Shown in pieces: positions 1-6,958 of a stretch of DNA of 64,000 nt. The notes under the pieces were generated by a model. It made no database searches. It had not been told where the DNA came from and saw nothing but the letters and a program-made list of their open reading frames with translations. A program made the translations under genes and the position numbers. Source of the DNA: Flavobacteriaceae bacterium MAR_2009_75. Lineage in GTDB: Bacteria; Bacteroidota; Bacteroidia; Flavobacteriales; Flavobacteriaceae. Within the stretch, counting starts at the first letter, position 1. Each line of letters begins with the position of its first letter. Where the stretch lies: the NCBI GenBank assembly GCA_002813285.1, contig PHTZ01000001.1:1921501-1985500 (forward strand), written 5' to 3'.

Positions 1-1382
1 TCCAAATTATAGTGGTTGATTTTATTGTAAAGCGTTTTTCGGGTCACCTGTAATAACTTGGCCGCTTTCGACTTGTTGAAATTGGTCTTCTTTAAGGCCT
101 TTATAATCCGTTCTTTTTCAAATTCAGATTTCGAAAAGCCATCGGCCACCGATACTTTTTCCTGGGGCTGTAATACTTCTTTCGGTAAAGCAGAGACTTC
201 GACCTCGTCACCCACGGTCAATAGTACCGCACGCTTTATAACGTTTTGAAGTTCTCGTAAATTACCCGGCCAGTGGTATTGCTGAAAGGCCTCCCAAACT
301 TCCTTTGAAAAACCTTGTACGTTCTTGTCAAGATTTATATTTGCTTTATTAAGAAAGTTCTCTGCAAAGAGCATCAAATCTTCAAACCGGTCTTCTAATG
401 AAGGTATTTCAATAGAAAATTCATTCAAACGATGATAAAGATCTTCCCTAAATGTGCCTTTTTCCACAACATCGGTTAAATCTTCATTGGTTGCCGTAAT
501 TATACGAACATCTACTTCTATTTCTTTGGTGCTACCGACTCTTTTGATTTTCCTTTCCTGTAAAGCTCTTAATAATTGAATCTGATTTTCGTAGCTCAAG
601 TTTCCGACCTCATCTAAGAAAAGAGTTCCTTTATTGGCAGCCTCAAAATTACCTACTTTGTCTTCAACCGCCCCGGTAAAGCTTCCTTTGATATGGCCAA
701 AAAACTCACTGGTTGCCAATTCTTTCGGAATAGCACCGCAATCAACGGCTACAAAATTAAAATCTTTTCTTTTGCTATTATCATGAATCGCCCTTGCCGT
801 GACCTCTTTTCCAGTACCACTTTCCCCCGTAATCAAAACAGACATGTCGGTCGGTGCTACAAGTTTAATATAGTCTTCAAGTTTTTTTGAGGCTTCACTG
901 ATTCCCTTTACAATTTTAGACCCTTTTTTCAGGGTATTGGAGGTAGTGGTATTCGTCTCTGAGGCAACCACCGTATCAGAATCTTCGTGGAGTTCCTCAG
1001 CAATGATGTTTGTCGCAGAAGCTTCTACTCTTAGGGCATTATCCAATACCATTACGATTTCGTCGGGAGTAAAGGGCTTAGAAATATAATCGAAGGCACC
1101 TTTTTTCATCGCGTTGACCGCCGAACCAACTTCGGCATAACCGGTCATAACGATTACTTGAGTTTTAGGATTTACCTGTTTGATATCAGTTAATAACTGT
1201 ATACCATCATAGTCTGGCAAACGTAAATCGGTAAGTATGAGGTCGAAAGTATTCTTCTCTATCTTGAGTTTTGCATCGGGGGCCGTAAAACTAATCTCAA
1301 CTTCGTAACCACGCTTGGTCAAAAACTTTTGCAACATTTGGCAAAAGGCAGCATCATCTTCAATTATCAAAAGGTTTGGCAT
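1..1382 (-). CDS. Sigma-54-dependent response regulator (NtrC family), C-terminus cut by window edge
   Basis: Cytoplasmic two-component activator that would switch on sigma-54 RNA polymerase after phosphorylation. I read a receiver domain in about the first 120 residues with the acidic pocket near residues 8-10 and phosphoacceptor Asp at about 52 (context LTDLRLPD). An AAA+ domain follows, with Walker A GESGTGKE, a sigma-54 contact loop reading GSFTGA (the usual form is GAFTGA) and Walker B LFLDEVG. A Fis-type helix-turn-helix is reached just at the window edge. The start is the ATG at 1382; the last few codons lie outside. It is transcribed after four small secreted-protein genes that carry sigma-54-like promoter boxes, so it is their obvious candidate activator. 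No sensor kinase is seen in the window next to it. Family assignment is firm; the targets are inferred. Confidence 0.93.
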   Translation of the reverse strand, partial: MPNLLIIEDDAAFCQMLQKFLTKRGYEVEISFTAPDAKLKIEKNTFDLILTDLRLPDYDGIQLLTDIKQVNPKTQVIVMTGYAEVGSAVNAMKKGAFDYISKPFTPDEIVMVLDNALRVEASATNIIAEELHEDSDTVVASETNTTTSNTLKKGSKIVKGISEASKKLEDYIKLVAPTDMSVLITGESGTGKEVTARAIHDNSKRKDFNFVAVDCGAIPKELATSEFFGHIKGSFTGAVEDKVGNFEAANKGTLFLDEVGNLSYENQIQLLRALQERKIKRVGSTKEIEVDVRIITATNEDLTDVVEKGTFREDLYHRLNEFSIEIPSLEDRFEDLMLFAENFLNKANINLDKNVQGFSKEVWEAFQQYHWPGNLRELQNVIKRAVLLTVGDEVEVSALPKEVLQPQEKVSVADGFSKSEFEKERIIKALKKTNFNKSKAAKLLQVTRKTLYNKINHYNL

Positions 1383-1486
1383 ACAGGAAATATAGATTCT
1401 ATTTCTATTTACGTAAAAATAACACAAGAAAGCTGTTTCTCCTTTAAATTTCTCTTAAAAGATGTTCAAACCCAATTACTGCAAAC

Positions 1487-1515
1487 AAAAAAAGGAACCG
1501 TATTTCTACGGTTCC
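1487..1515 (-). terminator. Rho-independent terminator of PepSY-like gene 1
   Basis: A perfect 9-bp stem (GGAACCGTA / TACGGTTCC) with a 4-base loop is followed on the minus strand by seven T. It lies 44 bp past the stop of the gene at 1559-1864 and before the response regulator, which is therefore probably transcribed separately. Confidence 0.85.
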
Positions 1516-1558
1516 CTTCTATATATTTTGGAGATTTACCCCGGATAAGAATCTATTC

Positions 1559-1864
1559 TTATTGCTCGATAGCGTTACCTTCTTCATCGACCAATAGGGC
1601 ACCAGAAGTACCGTCCTCTAGAGAAACCTCGATCTTGTACTGGCTCTCTTCGTTCTTGTGCGCCTTGTTGATAGTTGCACCAGGATAGTTGGTCTCGATC
1701 ATTGAAGTAACTGCCTCAGGAACCTCTTCCAAAGAAACTTCTGAGAAACCATCTTGGGCTACTGCTTCAGTAGCAGCATCTTGGGCTTCTGTTGCCTGCT
1801 CTTCTTGAGCGAATGCTGTCATTGTTCCTAATGCGAATACGGTGGTGATAAATAATTTTTTCAT
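1559..1864 (-). CDS. Secreted PepSY-like small protein, paralogue 1
   Basis: A 101-aa exported protein with a signal peptide in the first 20 residues (MKKLF start, cleavage after AFA). An acidic, Ala/Glu/Thr-rich linker follows, then one PepSY-like (DUF2874-type) domain: a helix with VPEAV and NYPGATI, then a strand ending in DEEGNAIEQ. Such domains in Bacteroidota are periplasmic or surface proteins of unproven function; there is no catalytic motif. The protein is identical to the one at 2291-2596, and the three base differences inside the gene are silent. Promoter-like box at 1921-1936. Signal peptide and paralogy are seen; the family name is from pattern recognition. Confidence 0.85.
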   Translation of the reverse strand: MKKLFITTVFALGTMTAFAQEEQATEAQDAATEAVAQDGFSEVSLEEVPEAVTSMIETNYPGATINKAHKNEESQYKIEVSLEDGTSGALLVDEEGNAIEQ

Positions 1865-1920
1865 CTTCTTGATTTTAATATTTATGATTAATATGTGTTA
1901 TTCAAATTCATAATACCTAT

Positions 1921-1936
1921 TGAAAATATGATACCA
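1921..1936 (-). promoter_or_regulatory. Sigma-54-like promoter box of PepSY-like gene 1
   Basis: The minus strand reads TGGTATCATATTTTCA, that is GG-N10-TC, where the sigma-54 consensus is GG-N10-GC. It lies 57 bp before the ATG. The same GG-N10-TC spacing precedes all four paralogues. The -12 element deviates from consensus, so this is a candidate. Confidence 0.55.
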
Positions 1937-2008
1937 AATTCACCATAAAACACATTCAGCTGATTAACAGTGTCTTAAAATAAATTTCATGTTTTTAATC
2001 TGGGTAAT

Positions 2009-2036
2009 ACTGTGTATTTCGATTTGAAACTGTGTA
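2009..2036 (-). promoter_or_regulatory. Paired activator-site candidate upstream of PepSY-like gene 1
   Basis: ACTGTGTA occurs at 2009-2016 and again at 2029-2036, exactly 20 bp (about two helical turns) apart and about 75 bp upstream of the sigma-54-like box. Similar TGTGTA sites precede the other three paralogues, as expected of enhancer sites for an NtrC-type activator. Confidence 0.45.
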
Positions 2037-2218
2037 AAAGGGGGCGGTTACACCACAGTTTTTTTAAGGAGGTTCAATTACGATTCGTAGATATTTATTA
2101 ATGCCAAATTACTTTTCAAACGTTGCTACTAAATATCTTGAATTATTTAATGAAAACGCTTTAGTGTTCATCGATGCCGTAAAATTTGGTCGATTTTCCT
2201 GTTCAGACATTTTCAAAC

Positions 2219-2247
2219 AAAAAAAGGAACCGTATTTCTACGGTTCC
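2219..2247 (-). terminator. Rho-independent terminator of PepSY-like gene 2
   Basis: Identical to the hairpin at 1487-1515 (9-bp stem, 4-base loop, seven T on the minus strand); part of the duplicated segment. Confidence 0.85.
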
Positions 2248-2290
2248 CTTCTATATATTTTGGGGATTTACCCCGGATAAGAATCTATTC

Positions 2291-2596
2291 TTATTGCTCG
2301 ATTGCGTTACCTTCTTCATCGACCAATAGGGCACCAGAAGTACCGTCCTCTAGAGAAACCTCGATCTTGTACTGGCTCTCTTCGTTCTTGTGCGCCTTGT
2401 TGATAGTTGCACCAGGATAGTTGGTCTCGATCATTGAAGTAACTGCCTCAGGAACCTCTTCCAAAGAAACTTCTGAGAAACCATCTTGGGCTACTGCTTC
2501 AGTAGCAGCATCTTGGGCTTCTGTTGCTTGCTCCTCTTGAGCGAATGCTGTCATTGTTCCTAATGCGAATACGGTGGTGATAAATAATTTTTTCAT
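2291..2596 (-). CDS. Secreted PepSY-like small protein, paralogue 2
   Basis: Same 101-residue sequence as the protein at 1559-1864: signal peptide, acidic linker, one PepSY-like domain. The two genes differ at three synonymous sites, which suggests a recent duplication or gene conversion with selection on the protein. It has its own promoter-like box (2653-2668), in which TGGCAC matches the sigma-54 -24 element perfectly, and its own terminator. It can therefore be expressed independently of copy 1. Confidence 0.85.
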   Translation of the reverse strand: MKKLFITTVFALGTMTAFAQEEQATEAQDAATEAVAQDGFSEVSLEEVPEAVTSMIETNYPGATINKAHKNEESQYKIEVSLEDGTSGALLVDEEGNAIEQ

Positions 2597-2652
2597 CTTC
2601 TTGATTTTAATGTTTATGATTAATATGTGTTATTCAAATTCATTAGGTACAT

Positions 2653-2668
2653 TGAAAAGATAGTGCCA
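2653..2668 (-). promoter_or_regulatory. Sigma-54-like promoter box of PepSY-like gene 2
   Basis: The minus strand reads TGGCACTATCTTTTCA. It has a consensus -24 half (TGGCAC), with TC where GC is expected at -12. It is 57 bp before the ATG, the same distance as for paralogue 1. A single TGTGTA lies upstream at 2733-2738. Confidence 0.6.
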
Positions 2669-2779
2669 AAGGCCCCATAAAATATATACATCTAAAAAAC
2701 AATGACTTACATATTCATCGTAAACAGAATTTTGTGTATTTATGGGAAACCGTAGAGTTTATGGGAAATTTTTATACAA

Positions 2780-2817
2780 AATAAAAACCTAGCATATTCG
2801 TATAGACTATGCTAGGT
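2780..2817 (-). terminator. Terminator-like hairpin without an assigned gene
   Basis: A perfect stem (ACCTAGCATA at 2787-2796 with TATGCTAGGT at 2808-2817) is followed on the minus strand by TTTTTATTTT. Paralogue 3 already has a terminator at 2982-3016, so this may be a backup or the end of a small RNA. The rest of 2669-2980 shows no ORF. Confidence 0.5.
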
Positions 2818-2981
2818 CTATTGGCAAGTAATGGGACGTACTTAAAAGCTAAAATTGCGGAAAAAGGTAATATGGAAAGATACGTGGGGTCAGAATTAAA
2901 TAGTAGGTTCAATATGTTTCAAAAGAAGAAGATATGATTTTGTGGGGACAATAAATAAATGGGGGCCTTAAGTAAAAATGG

Positions 2982-3016
2982 AAAAAAGAAAAGGGTTACT
3001 AAAAGCAACCCTTTTC
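2982..3016 (-). terminator. Rho-independent terminator of PepSY-like gene 3
   Basis: A 10-bp stem (GAAAAGGGTT / AACCCTTTTC) is followed on the minus strand by TTTTTTC, 40 bp past the stop of the gene at 3057-3359. Confidence 0.8.
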
Positions 3017-3056
3017 CGACCAAACCAACTTGATACAAAACAAATAACTCAAGTTA

Positions 3057-3359
3057 TTACATTTCAATCCAGTTACCATTCTCGTCAGCATACAAAGTAC
3101 CGGCAGTACCATCTTCTAGAGATACTTCCAATTTGTATTGCTTAGCTTCGTTTGTATATGCCTTATCGATAGATGCAGTAGGGTAGTTCTTAGAAACAGC
3201 CGCTGTTACCGCTTCCGGCAATTCTTCGGCAGCTACTTCAGAAAAATCGTCTTGTGCAACGGCTTCAGTTGCCACTTCTTCTACAGATGTAGCATCCTCT
3301 TGAGCAAATGCTGTTAAACTTACTAGTGCGAATACTGCAGTGATAAATAATTTTTTCAT
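3057..3359 (-). CDS. Secreted PepSY-like small protein, paralogue 3
   Basis: A 100-aa exported protein with a signal peptide (cleavage after AFA, about residue 19), an acidic linker and one PepSY-like domain with LPEAV, NYPTASI and a C-terminal DENGNWIEM. The last is close to the DxxGNW ending common in this family. It is clearly related to paralogues 1 and 2 but diverged across its whole length, so it is an older duplicate. It has a promoter-like box at 3397-3412 and its own terminator. Function unknown; periplasmic or surface location inferred from the signal peptide. Confidence 0.85.
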   Translation of the reverse strand: MKKLFITAVFALVSLTAFAQEDATSVEEVATEAVAQDDFSEVAAEELPEAVTAAVSKNYPTASIDKAYTNEAKQYKLEVSLEDGTAGTLYADENGNWIEM

Positions 3360-3396
3360 TGTTTTTCTTTTTTAAAAAGTTAACTGTAAAGAATAT

Positions 3397-3412
3397 AGAA
3401 AAAATGATACCA
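3397..3412 (-). promoter_or_regulatory. Sigma-54-like promoter box of PepSY-like gene 3
   Basis: The minus strand reads TGGTATCATTTTTTCT, again GG-N10-TC, 38 bp before the ATG. Confidence 0.5.
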
Positions 3413-3476
3413 TAAAATCGAATAATTATAAGTATTTGATTTTCAATAATTTAATACTTAATCCATTAGGCTAAAG

Positions 3477-3512
3477 TGTGTAATAGTGAGTACTGGCCCT
3501 TTATTATGTGTA
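3477..3512 (-). promoter_or_regulatory. Paired activator-site candidate upstream of PepSY-like gene 3
   Basis: TGTGTA at 3477-3482 and 3507-3512, 30 bp (about three helical turns) apart and 65 bp upstream of the sigma-54-like box. The rest of 3513-3657 shows nothing recognisable. Confidence 0.4.
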
Positions 3513-3657
3513 AATTATATACGCAGATTCGAATTTGACCTTATAGAGCATTCATCCGTTATCTCTCCTTTTCCGAATTCGACTTCTTTTTAGAGATTTC
3601 TAAATCTTAGGTAATATTGATTAATCGAATGGTGAAGCCATCATATCGTCAATAATA

Positions 3658-3698
3658 CAAAAAAGCCCCATCGACCATATTGGTGAGAGGGCTTTTTA
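3658..3698 (-). terminator. Terminator of PepSY-like gene 4
   Basis: AAAAAGCCC and GGGCTTTTT pair across a loop of about 20 bases, 35 bp past the stop of the gene at 3733-4041, with a T tract on the minus strand. Confidence 0.7.
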
Positions 3699-3732
3699 TC
3701 GTCGATAAAATCGACTATTAAATTACGAGGGA

Positions 3733-4041
3733 TTATTTTTCAATCCAGTTACCTTCGGCGTCAGCATATAATTCAGCTGTTTCACCATCTTCTTTAGCAA
3801 CTTCTAACTTGTACTCAGAAGCTTCGTTCATATAAGCTTTAGAAATAGTTGCACCTGGGTGAGCGGCCTCTAAAGCTTCAGAGATAGCAGCTGGCACTTC
3901 TTCTGCAGCGATTTCGCTATATTCGTCTTGTGTAGCTTCAACTTGTTCAGTAGCTACTTCTTCAACAGTTGTTTCTTCTTCTTGAGCAAAAGCAGTCATT
4001 GTACCTAAAGACAATACTGCAGCAAACATTAAATTTTTCAT
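3733..4041 (-). CDS. Secreted PepSY-like small protein, paralogue 4
   Basis: A 102-aa exported protein, the most diverged of the four. It has a signal peptide (cleavage after AFA, about residue 19), an acidic Glu/Thr/Val-rich linker and a PepSY-like domain with VPAAI, HPGATI and a C-terminal DAEGNWIEK. The promoter-like box at 4093-4108 and two upstream TGTGTA sites match those of its paralogues. It is first in transcription order; all four then read toward the response regulator. No enzyme motif is present. Confidence 0.85.
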   Translation of the reverse strand: MKNLMFAAVLSLGTMTAFAQEEETTVEEVATEQVEATQDEYSEIAAEEVPAAISEALEAAHPGATISKAYMNEASEYKLEVAKEDGETAELYADAEGNWIEK

Positions 4042-4092
4042 CTTAATAGTGTTTTAATTATTATTATTTGTTTTGATAATCAATTAGTATAG

Positions 4093-4108
4093 AGAGAAAA
4101 CAGTGCCA
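4093..4108 (-). promoter_or_regulatory. Sigma-54-like promoter box of PepSY-like gene 4
   Basis: The minus strand reads TGGCACTGTTTTCTCT. It has a consensus TGGCAC -24 half and GG-N10-TC spacing, 52 bp before the ATG. Confidence 0.55.
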
Positions 4109-4194
4109 ATTCTACTAAGCTCCTAAGAATCGATATAAAACATTGATTATTAGAGTTTTAAAATTAAATCTCCTTTAAAAAGAATGGGTATCAG

Positions 4195-4220
4195 TGTGTA
4201 AAAACAAAAAAAAGTGTGTA
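4195..4220 (-). promoter_or_regulatory. Paired activator-site candidate upstream of PepSY-like gene 4
   Basis: GTGTGTA at 4194-4200 and 4214-4220, exactly 20 bp apart, as upstream of paralogue 1. The second copy is also the left arm of the adjacent terminator, so one site may be coincidental. Confidence 0.4.
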
Positions 4221-4239
4221 ATAGTTACACACTTTTTTT
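4206..4239 (-). terminator. Terminator of the DUF4301 operon
   Basis: A perfect 15-bp inverted repeat (AAAAAAAGTGTGTAA / TTACACACTTTTTTT) with a 3-base loop lies just past the stop at 4261. It could work in both directions. Confidence 0.8.
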
Positions 4240-4260
4240 AACATTTTACAATTTAATATA

Positions 4261-5802
4261 TTATTTCACTTGATGTGCAGGTCTCAATAAATCGTTAACC
4301 GTCTTAACGGGGTTAAAAGTTGATGAAGGCACTTCTACAAAAATTGTATTCCAGAAGGCCATGGCACCATTCCATAACCCTGGTAATTCTAGAGCCTTTA
4401 ATTCTCTACCCTCTTTGGTCTTACCTGTTATAAAGCCTTGTTTCGTATCGACGAAATTCATTAAATTGTACTTCTCACCTTTGTAATTTTTCACTGCACA
4501 GACCAAATCTACTGGATTAAAGTGTGTCGAATTCTTTAAGATATTAGATTGACCGGAATCGTTCATATCAATTTGTGCCGATTCAATAATTTGTAATGAA
4601 ATATTACCCTTTCTGTCATTTATCCAAAAGGGACCTCCCCCTGGCTCACCTTCATTTTTCACCATTCCACATATTCTAATGGGTCGGTTTATTTTATCCT
4701 TCAAAATTTCAACTTGCTGGTCTAAGTCAAAATCCATAAATTTTTCGGTAAATCTTACATTCAGCTCGGTCTCTAAGAAAGTCTTTATCTCGCCTAACTG
4801 TTCTGCTGAAAGATTGTCTTCATCTAAATTCTTGGCAAATGCGAATGCTTTCTCTTGTACCTCTAACAAAACCCCGGCCAAAACCTTCTTACTATTGGCC
4901 ATTTCATCAGCAAATCGAGGTACCGTAACATTATCGATATTCTTGATAAAAATAATATCGGCATCTTGTTCATTCAAGTTTTCAATTAGTGCCCCATGCC
5001 CACCGGGTCTAAACAGTACAGAATCGTCGGCGTTGCGAAAAGGCTCATTCTTCATATCTACCGCTATAGTATCGGTTGATGGTTTTTGGTAAGAATAGCT
5101 TACTTTAAATGAAGTTTTGGTCGCATCAGAAACCCGCTGTTTTACCGATTCAAATTCGGTATTGAACATTTCACCATGCTGAGGAGAGATTGTGAAATGT
5201 AATTCTGCGGTATCGCCTGACTTGGCATACTCGGCAGCCTCCTTTAGATGCTCTTCAAACGGAGTTGACGCATAATCATTGTACTTATGAAAAGGCAATA
5301 GACCTTTAGGGTAAAATCCATAATTCAGACCATCTTCAGACATCATCTCTTCTACAAAATGGTAAACCTCTTCATTTTTTGAAGAACTCTTACCCGATAT
5401 TCTTGATTTTACTAAATCATAGAAAGCAAAATCGGTAAGACCCTCTGAAAATACTTTTAATGCCTTATCTCCTGTTCGTTCAAAATAATCTTCTAGACTT
5501 TCATTAGAAGGGTCATATGCGTTTAAAAAATTGAAAAGTGCCTTGAACATACGTGAGGCCGCACCCGATGCAGGCACGAATTTAAGTAACGAAAGACCTT
5601 CTTTACATGCAGCTTCAAATTTTTCGATTTTACTTTTTTCTTCGTCTGGTGAAAACTTAGAGATACCTTCCCCAATAGTTACTGCTTTCTCTAATTGTAC
5701 GAACGGTATACCTTCTTTGAAGGTATCAATCTGTTCAAGTACTTTTCCTTCAGATATTCCTTTTTCTGAAAGTAATGTCAGGTCTTTTTCTGTCAAATTC
5801 AT
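4261..5802 (-). CDS. DUF4301 family protein, possibly nucleotidyltransferase-like
   Basis: A 513-aa cytoplasmic protein without signal peptide or membrane segment, recognised as the Bacteroidota DUF4301 family. Key stretches are FVPASGAASRMFK near residue 75, GEPGGGPFW near 385 and RPGGHGALIENL near 265. The last, followed by ADIIFIKNIDN, recalls the sugar-binding loop of UDP-sugar pyrophosphorylases (a GHG motif followed by a SN-DN-like stretch). A sugar-1-phosphate nucleotidyltransferase fold is my inference, not established. Its ATG overlaps the stop of the NadR-like gene by 4 bp (ATGA), so it is translationally coupled and the last gene of its operon. Confidence 0.8.
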   Translation of the reverse strand: MNLTEKDLTLLSEKGISEGKVLEQIDTFKEGIPFVQLEKAVTIGEGISKFSPDEEKSKIEKFEAACKEGLSLLKFVPASGAASRMFKALFNFLNAYDPSNESLEDYFERTGDKALKVFSEGLTDFAFYDLVKSRISGKSSSKNEEVYHFVEEMMSEDGLNYGFYPKGLLPFHKYNDYASTPFEEHLKEAAEYAKSGDTAELHFTISPQHGEMFNTEFESVKQRVSDATKTSFKVSYSYQKPSTDTIAVDMKNEPFRNADDSVLFRPGGHGALIENLNEQDADIIFIKNIDNVTVPRFADEMANSKKVLAGVLLEVQEKAFAFAKNLDEDNLSAEQLGEIKTFLETELNVRFTEKFMDFDLDQQVEILKDKINRPIRICGMVKNEGEPGGGPFWINDRKGNISLQIIESAQIDMNDSGQSNILKNSTHFNPVDLVCAVKNYKGEKYNLMNFVDTKQGFITGKTKEGRELKALELPGLWNGAMAFWNTIFVEVPSSTFNPVKTVNDLLRPAHQVK

Positions 5803-6365
5803 AAGTTATTCAATAAGTGGTCTATATGTTTAATGGCCTCGGCCAAACGTTCTTCTTTATTGCCTTTTAATATAGTGAAATTTCGACCATAGCGCTTTAA
5901 GGTATCATTAAAATAGGCAAACATTCTTTCCCTTTCATCTGGCTTATCGCGAAGATCATCTGCTTCCCATGGTATATCAATATAGGTTAGAAAATACAGG
6001 TCATAAGTATTCTCCAAAGCGAATTTTTCTAAAAGTGGGTCGCATTGCCCCACGTAATATGCCTCTGAATATACTTTAGTCTCTAAAAGATCGGTGTCGC
6101 AAATAAGAACATTTGTAGCTTTTTTGGTCAGCATATTCTCTAACTTCATCTGACCCCTCGCAATTGGCAATAGATCATGAGGTTCACATACCTTTTGCAC
6201 CCTGTTCCATTTCTCTTGAAGATATTCACGTGCATACTCGGGCACCCAATAAGTATTATAATGCTCGGCCAATTGTTGTGATAGGGTTGTCTTTCCTGTA
6301 GATTCAGGTCCGAACAGAACTACCTTAATAAGGTCTGAGGGCTCTTGTTTAAGTGATTCTTCCAT
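5799..6365 (-). CDS. nadR: NadR-type AAA ATPase / ribosylnicotinamide kinase-like protein
   Basis: A 188-aa P-loop protein with Walker A FGPESTGKTTL at about residues 18-28 and a later CDTD Walker-B-like motif. It matches the C-terminal kinase domain of NadR, which phosphorylates nicotinamide riboside to NMN. The N-terminal adenylyltransferase and DNA-binding domains of enterobacterial NadR are absent, as usual in Bacteroidota. It overlaps the PnuC-type gene by 46 bp and DUF4301 by 4 bp. Uptake plus phosphorylation of nicotinamide riboside is the likely joint role, but see the thiamine-binding neighbour for an alternative substrate. Confidence 0.82.
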   Translation of the reverse strand: MEESLKQEPSDLIKVVLFGPESTGKTTLSQQLAEHYNTYWVPEYAREYLQEKWNRVQKVCEPHDLLPIARGQMKLENMLTKKATNVLICDTDLLETKVYSEAYYVGQCDPLLEKFALENTYDLYFLTYIDIPWEADDLRDKPDERERMFAYFNDTLKRYGRNFTILKGNKEERLAEAIKHIDHLLNNL

Positions 6366-6958
6366 GCGAGGTAGCCAAATATGGCTATAATGGTTAAAAC
6401 GAAATATAAAATGGCGCTAAATATAAGACCTTTATACAAATAGAGTGGCACGGTAATAATATCACCCACAATCCAATACAACCAATTTTCGAGTTTCTTT
6501 TTAGCCATCAACCACATGCCAACAAAAAATATTGCCGTGGTTAAGATATCGGTATAGGCCGTCCACGTATCAAATCTGTCAGTTACACCATACACTAATG
6601 TGACAAAGAATATTGTACCTAAAAATAGGAGAACGGACCATTTTTTTTCTTTTGCCGTAGTGATTGTGACCGGTATATAATGGTCATCATCAACCTTACG
6701 TGTCCACTGATACCAACCTACAATGCTCATAATAAAGTAATACGCATTAATGAGCATGTCGCCTAGTAGTCCATAAACAAATAAAATGTAAACTGCTATT
6801 CCCGTTCCAATAATTCCCGTAGGGAATACAAGTATGTTCTCACGCTTGGAATAGACCACACTCAACAACGCAAAGAATACGCTTATCAGTTCTAGTACGA
6901 CAATGTGGTTCGGCGTATTTTCATATTGGGCGAACAGCCAATCAAAAATGAGGCTCAT
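6320..6958 (-). CDS. pnuC: PnuC-family vitamin transporter (nicotinamide riboside, or thiamine as PnuT)
   Basis: A 212-aa inner-membrane protein with about seven hydrophobic segments. It has the family hallmarks: a Trp/Tyr-rich stretch after an Asn (INAYYFIMSIVGWYQW) and a second half with WLYWIVGDI. PnuC carriers move nicotinamide riboside by facilitated diffusion, trapped by a downstream kinase, which fits the overlapping NadR-type gene. The gene just upstream encodes a thiamine-binding protein, and a thiamine-specific subfamily (PnuT) exists in Bacteroidota, so the substrate is open. Starts at the ATG at 6958, overlapping the upstream gene by 17 bp. Confidence 0.82.
   Translation of the reverse strand: MSLIFDWLFAQYENTPNHIVVLELISVFFALLSVVYSKRENILVFPTGIIGTGIAVYILFVYGLLGDMLINAYYFIMSIVGWYQWTRKVDDDHYIPVTITTAKEKKWSVLLFLGTIFFVTLVYGVTDRFDTWTAYTDILTTAIFFVGMWLMAKKKLENWLYWIVGDIITVPLYLYKGLIFSAILYFVLTIIAIFGYLAWKNHLNKSPQTLLR

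Larger units (their letters stand above)
1482..1911. repeat. Tandem duplication, copy 1 (430 bp)
   Basis: This segment and 2214-2643 match base for base except at five positions that I counted (1532, 1571, 1796, 1802 and 1880). The unit carries a terminator, a whole PepSY-like gene and about 47 bp of leader. Similarity stops abruptly at both ends. The offset is 732 bp, with 302 bp of unrelated spacer between the copies. Confidence 0.95.
2214..2643. repeat. Tandem duplication, copy 2 (430 bp)
   Basis: Partner of 1482-1911 with five substitutions. Which copy is ancestral cannot be told here. Each copy has kept its own promoter-like box just outside the repeat; those two boxes are similar but not identical. 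Confidence 0.95.

Noticed and set aside
1865-1920. TAnnTTTG housekeeping promoter upstream of the PepSY-like genes
   Set aside because: Genes 1 and 2 have TGAATTTG, one mismatch to TAnnTTTG, but genes 3 and 4 have no counterpart, whereas GG-N10-TC is present in all four.
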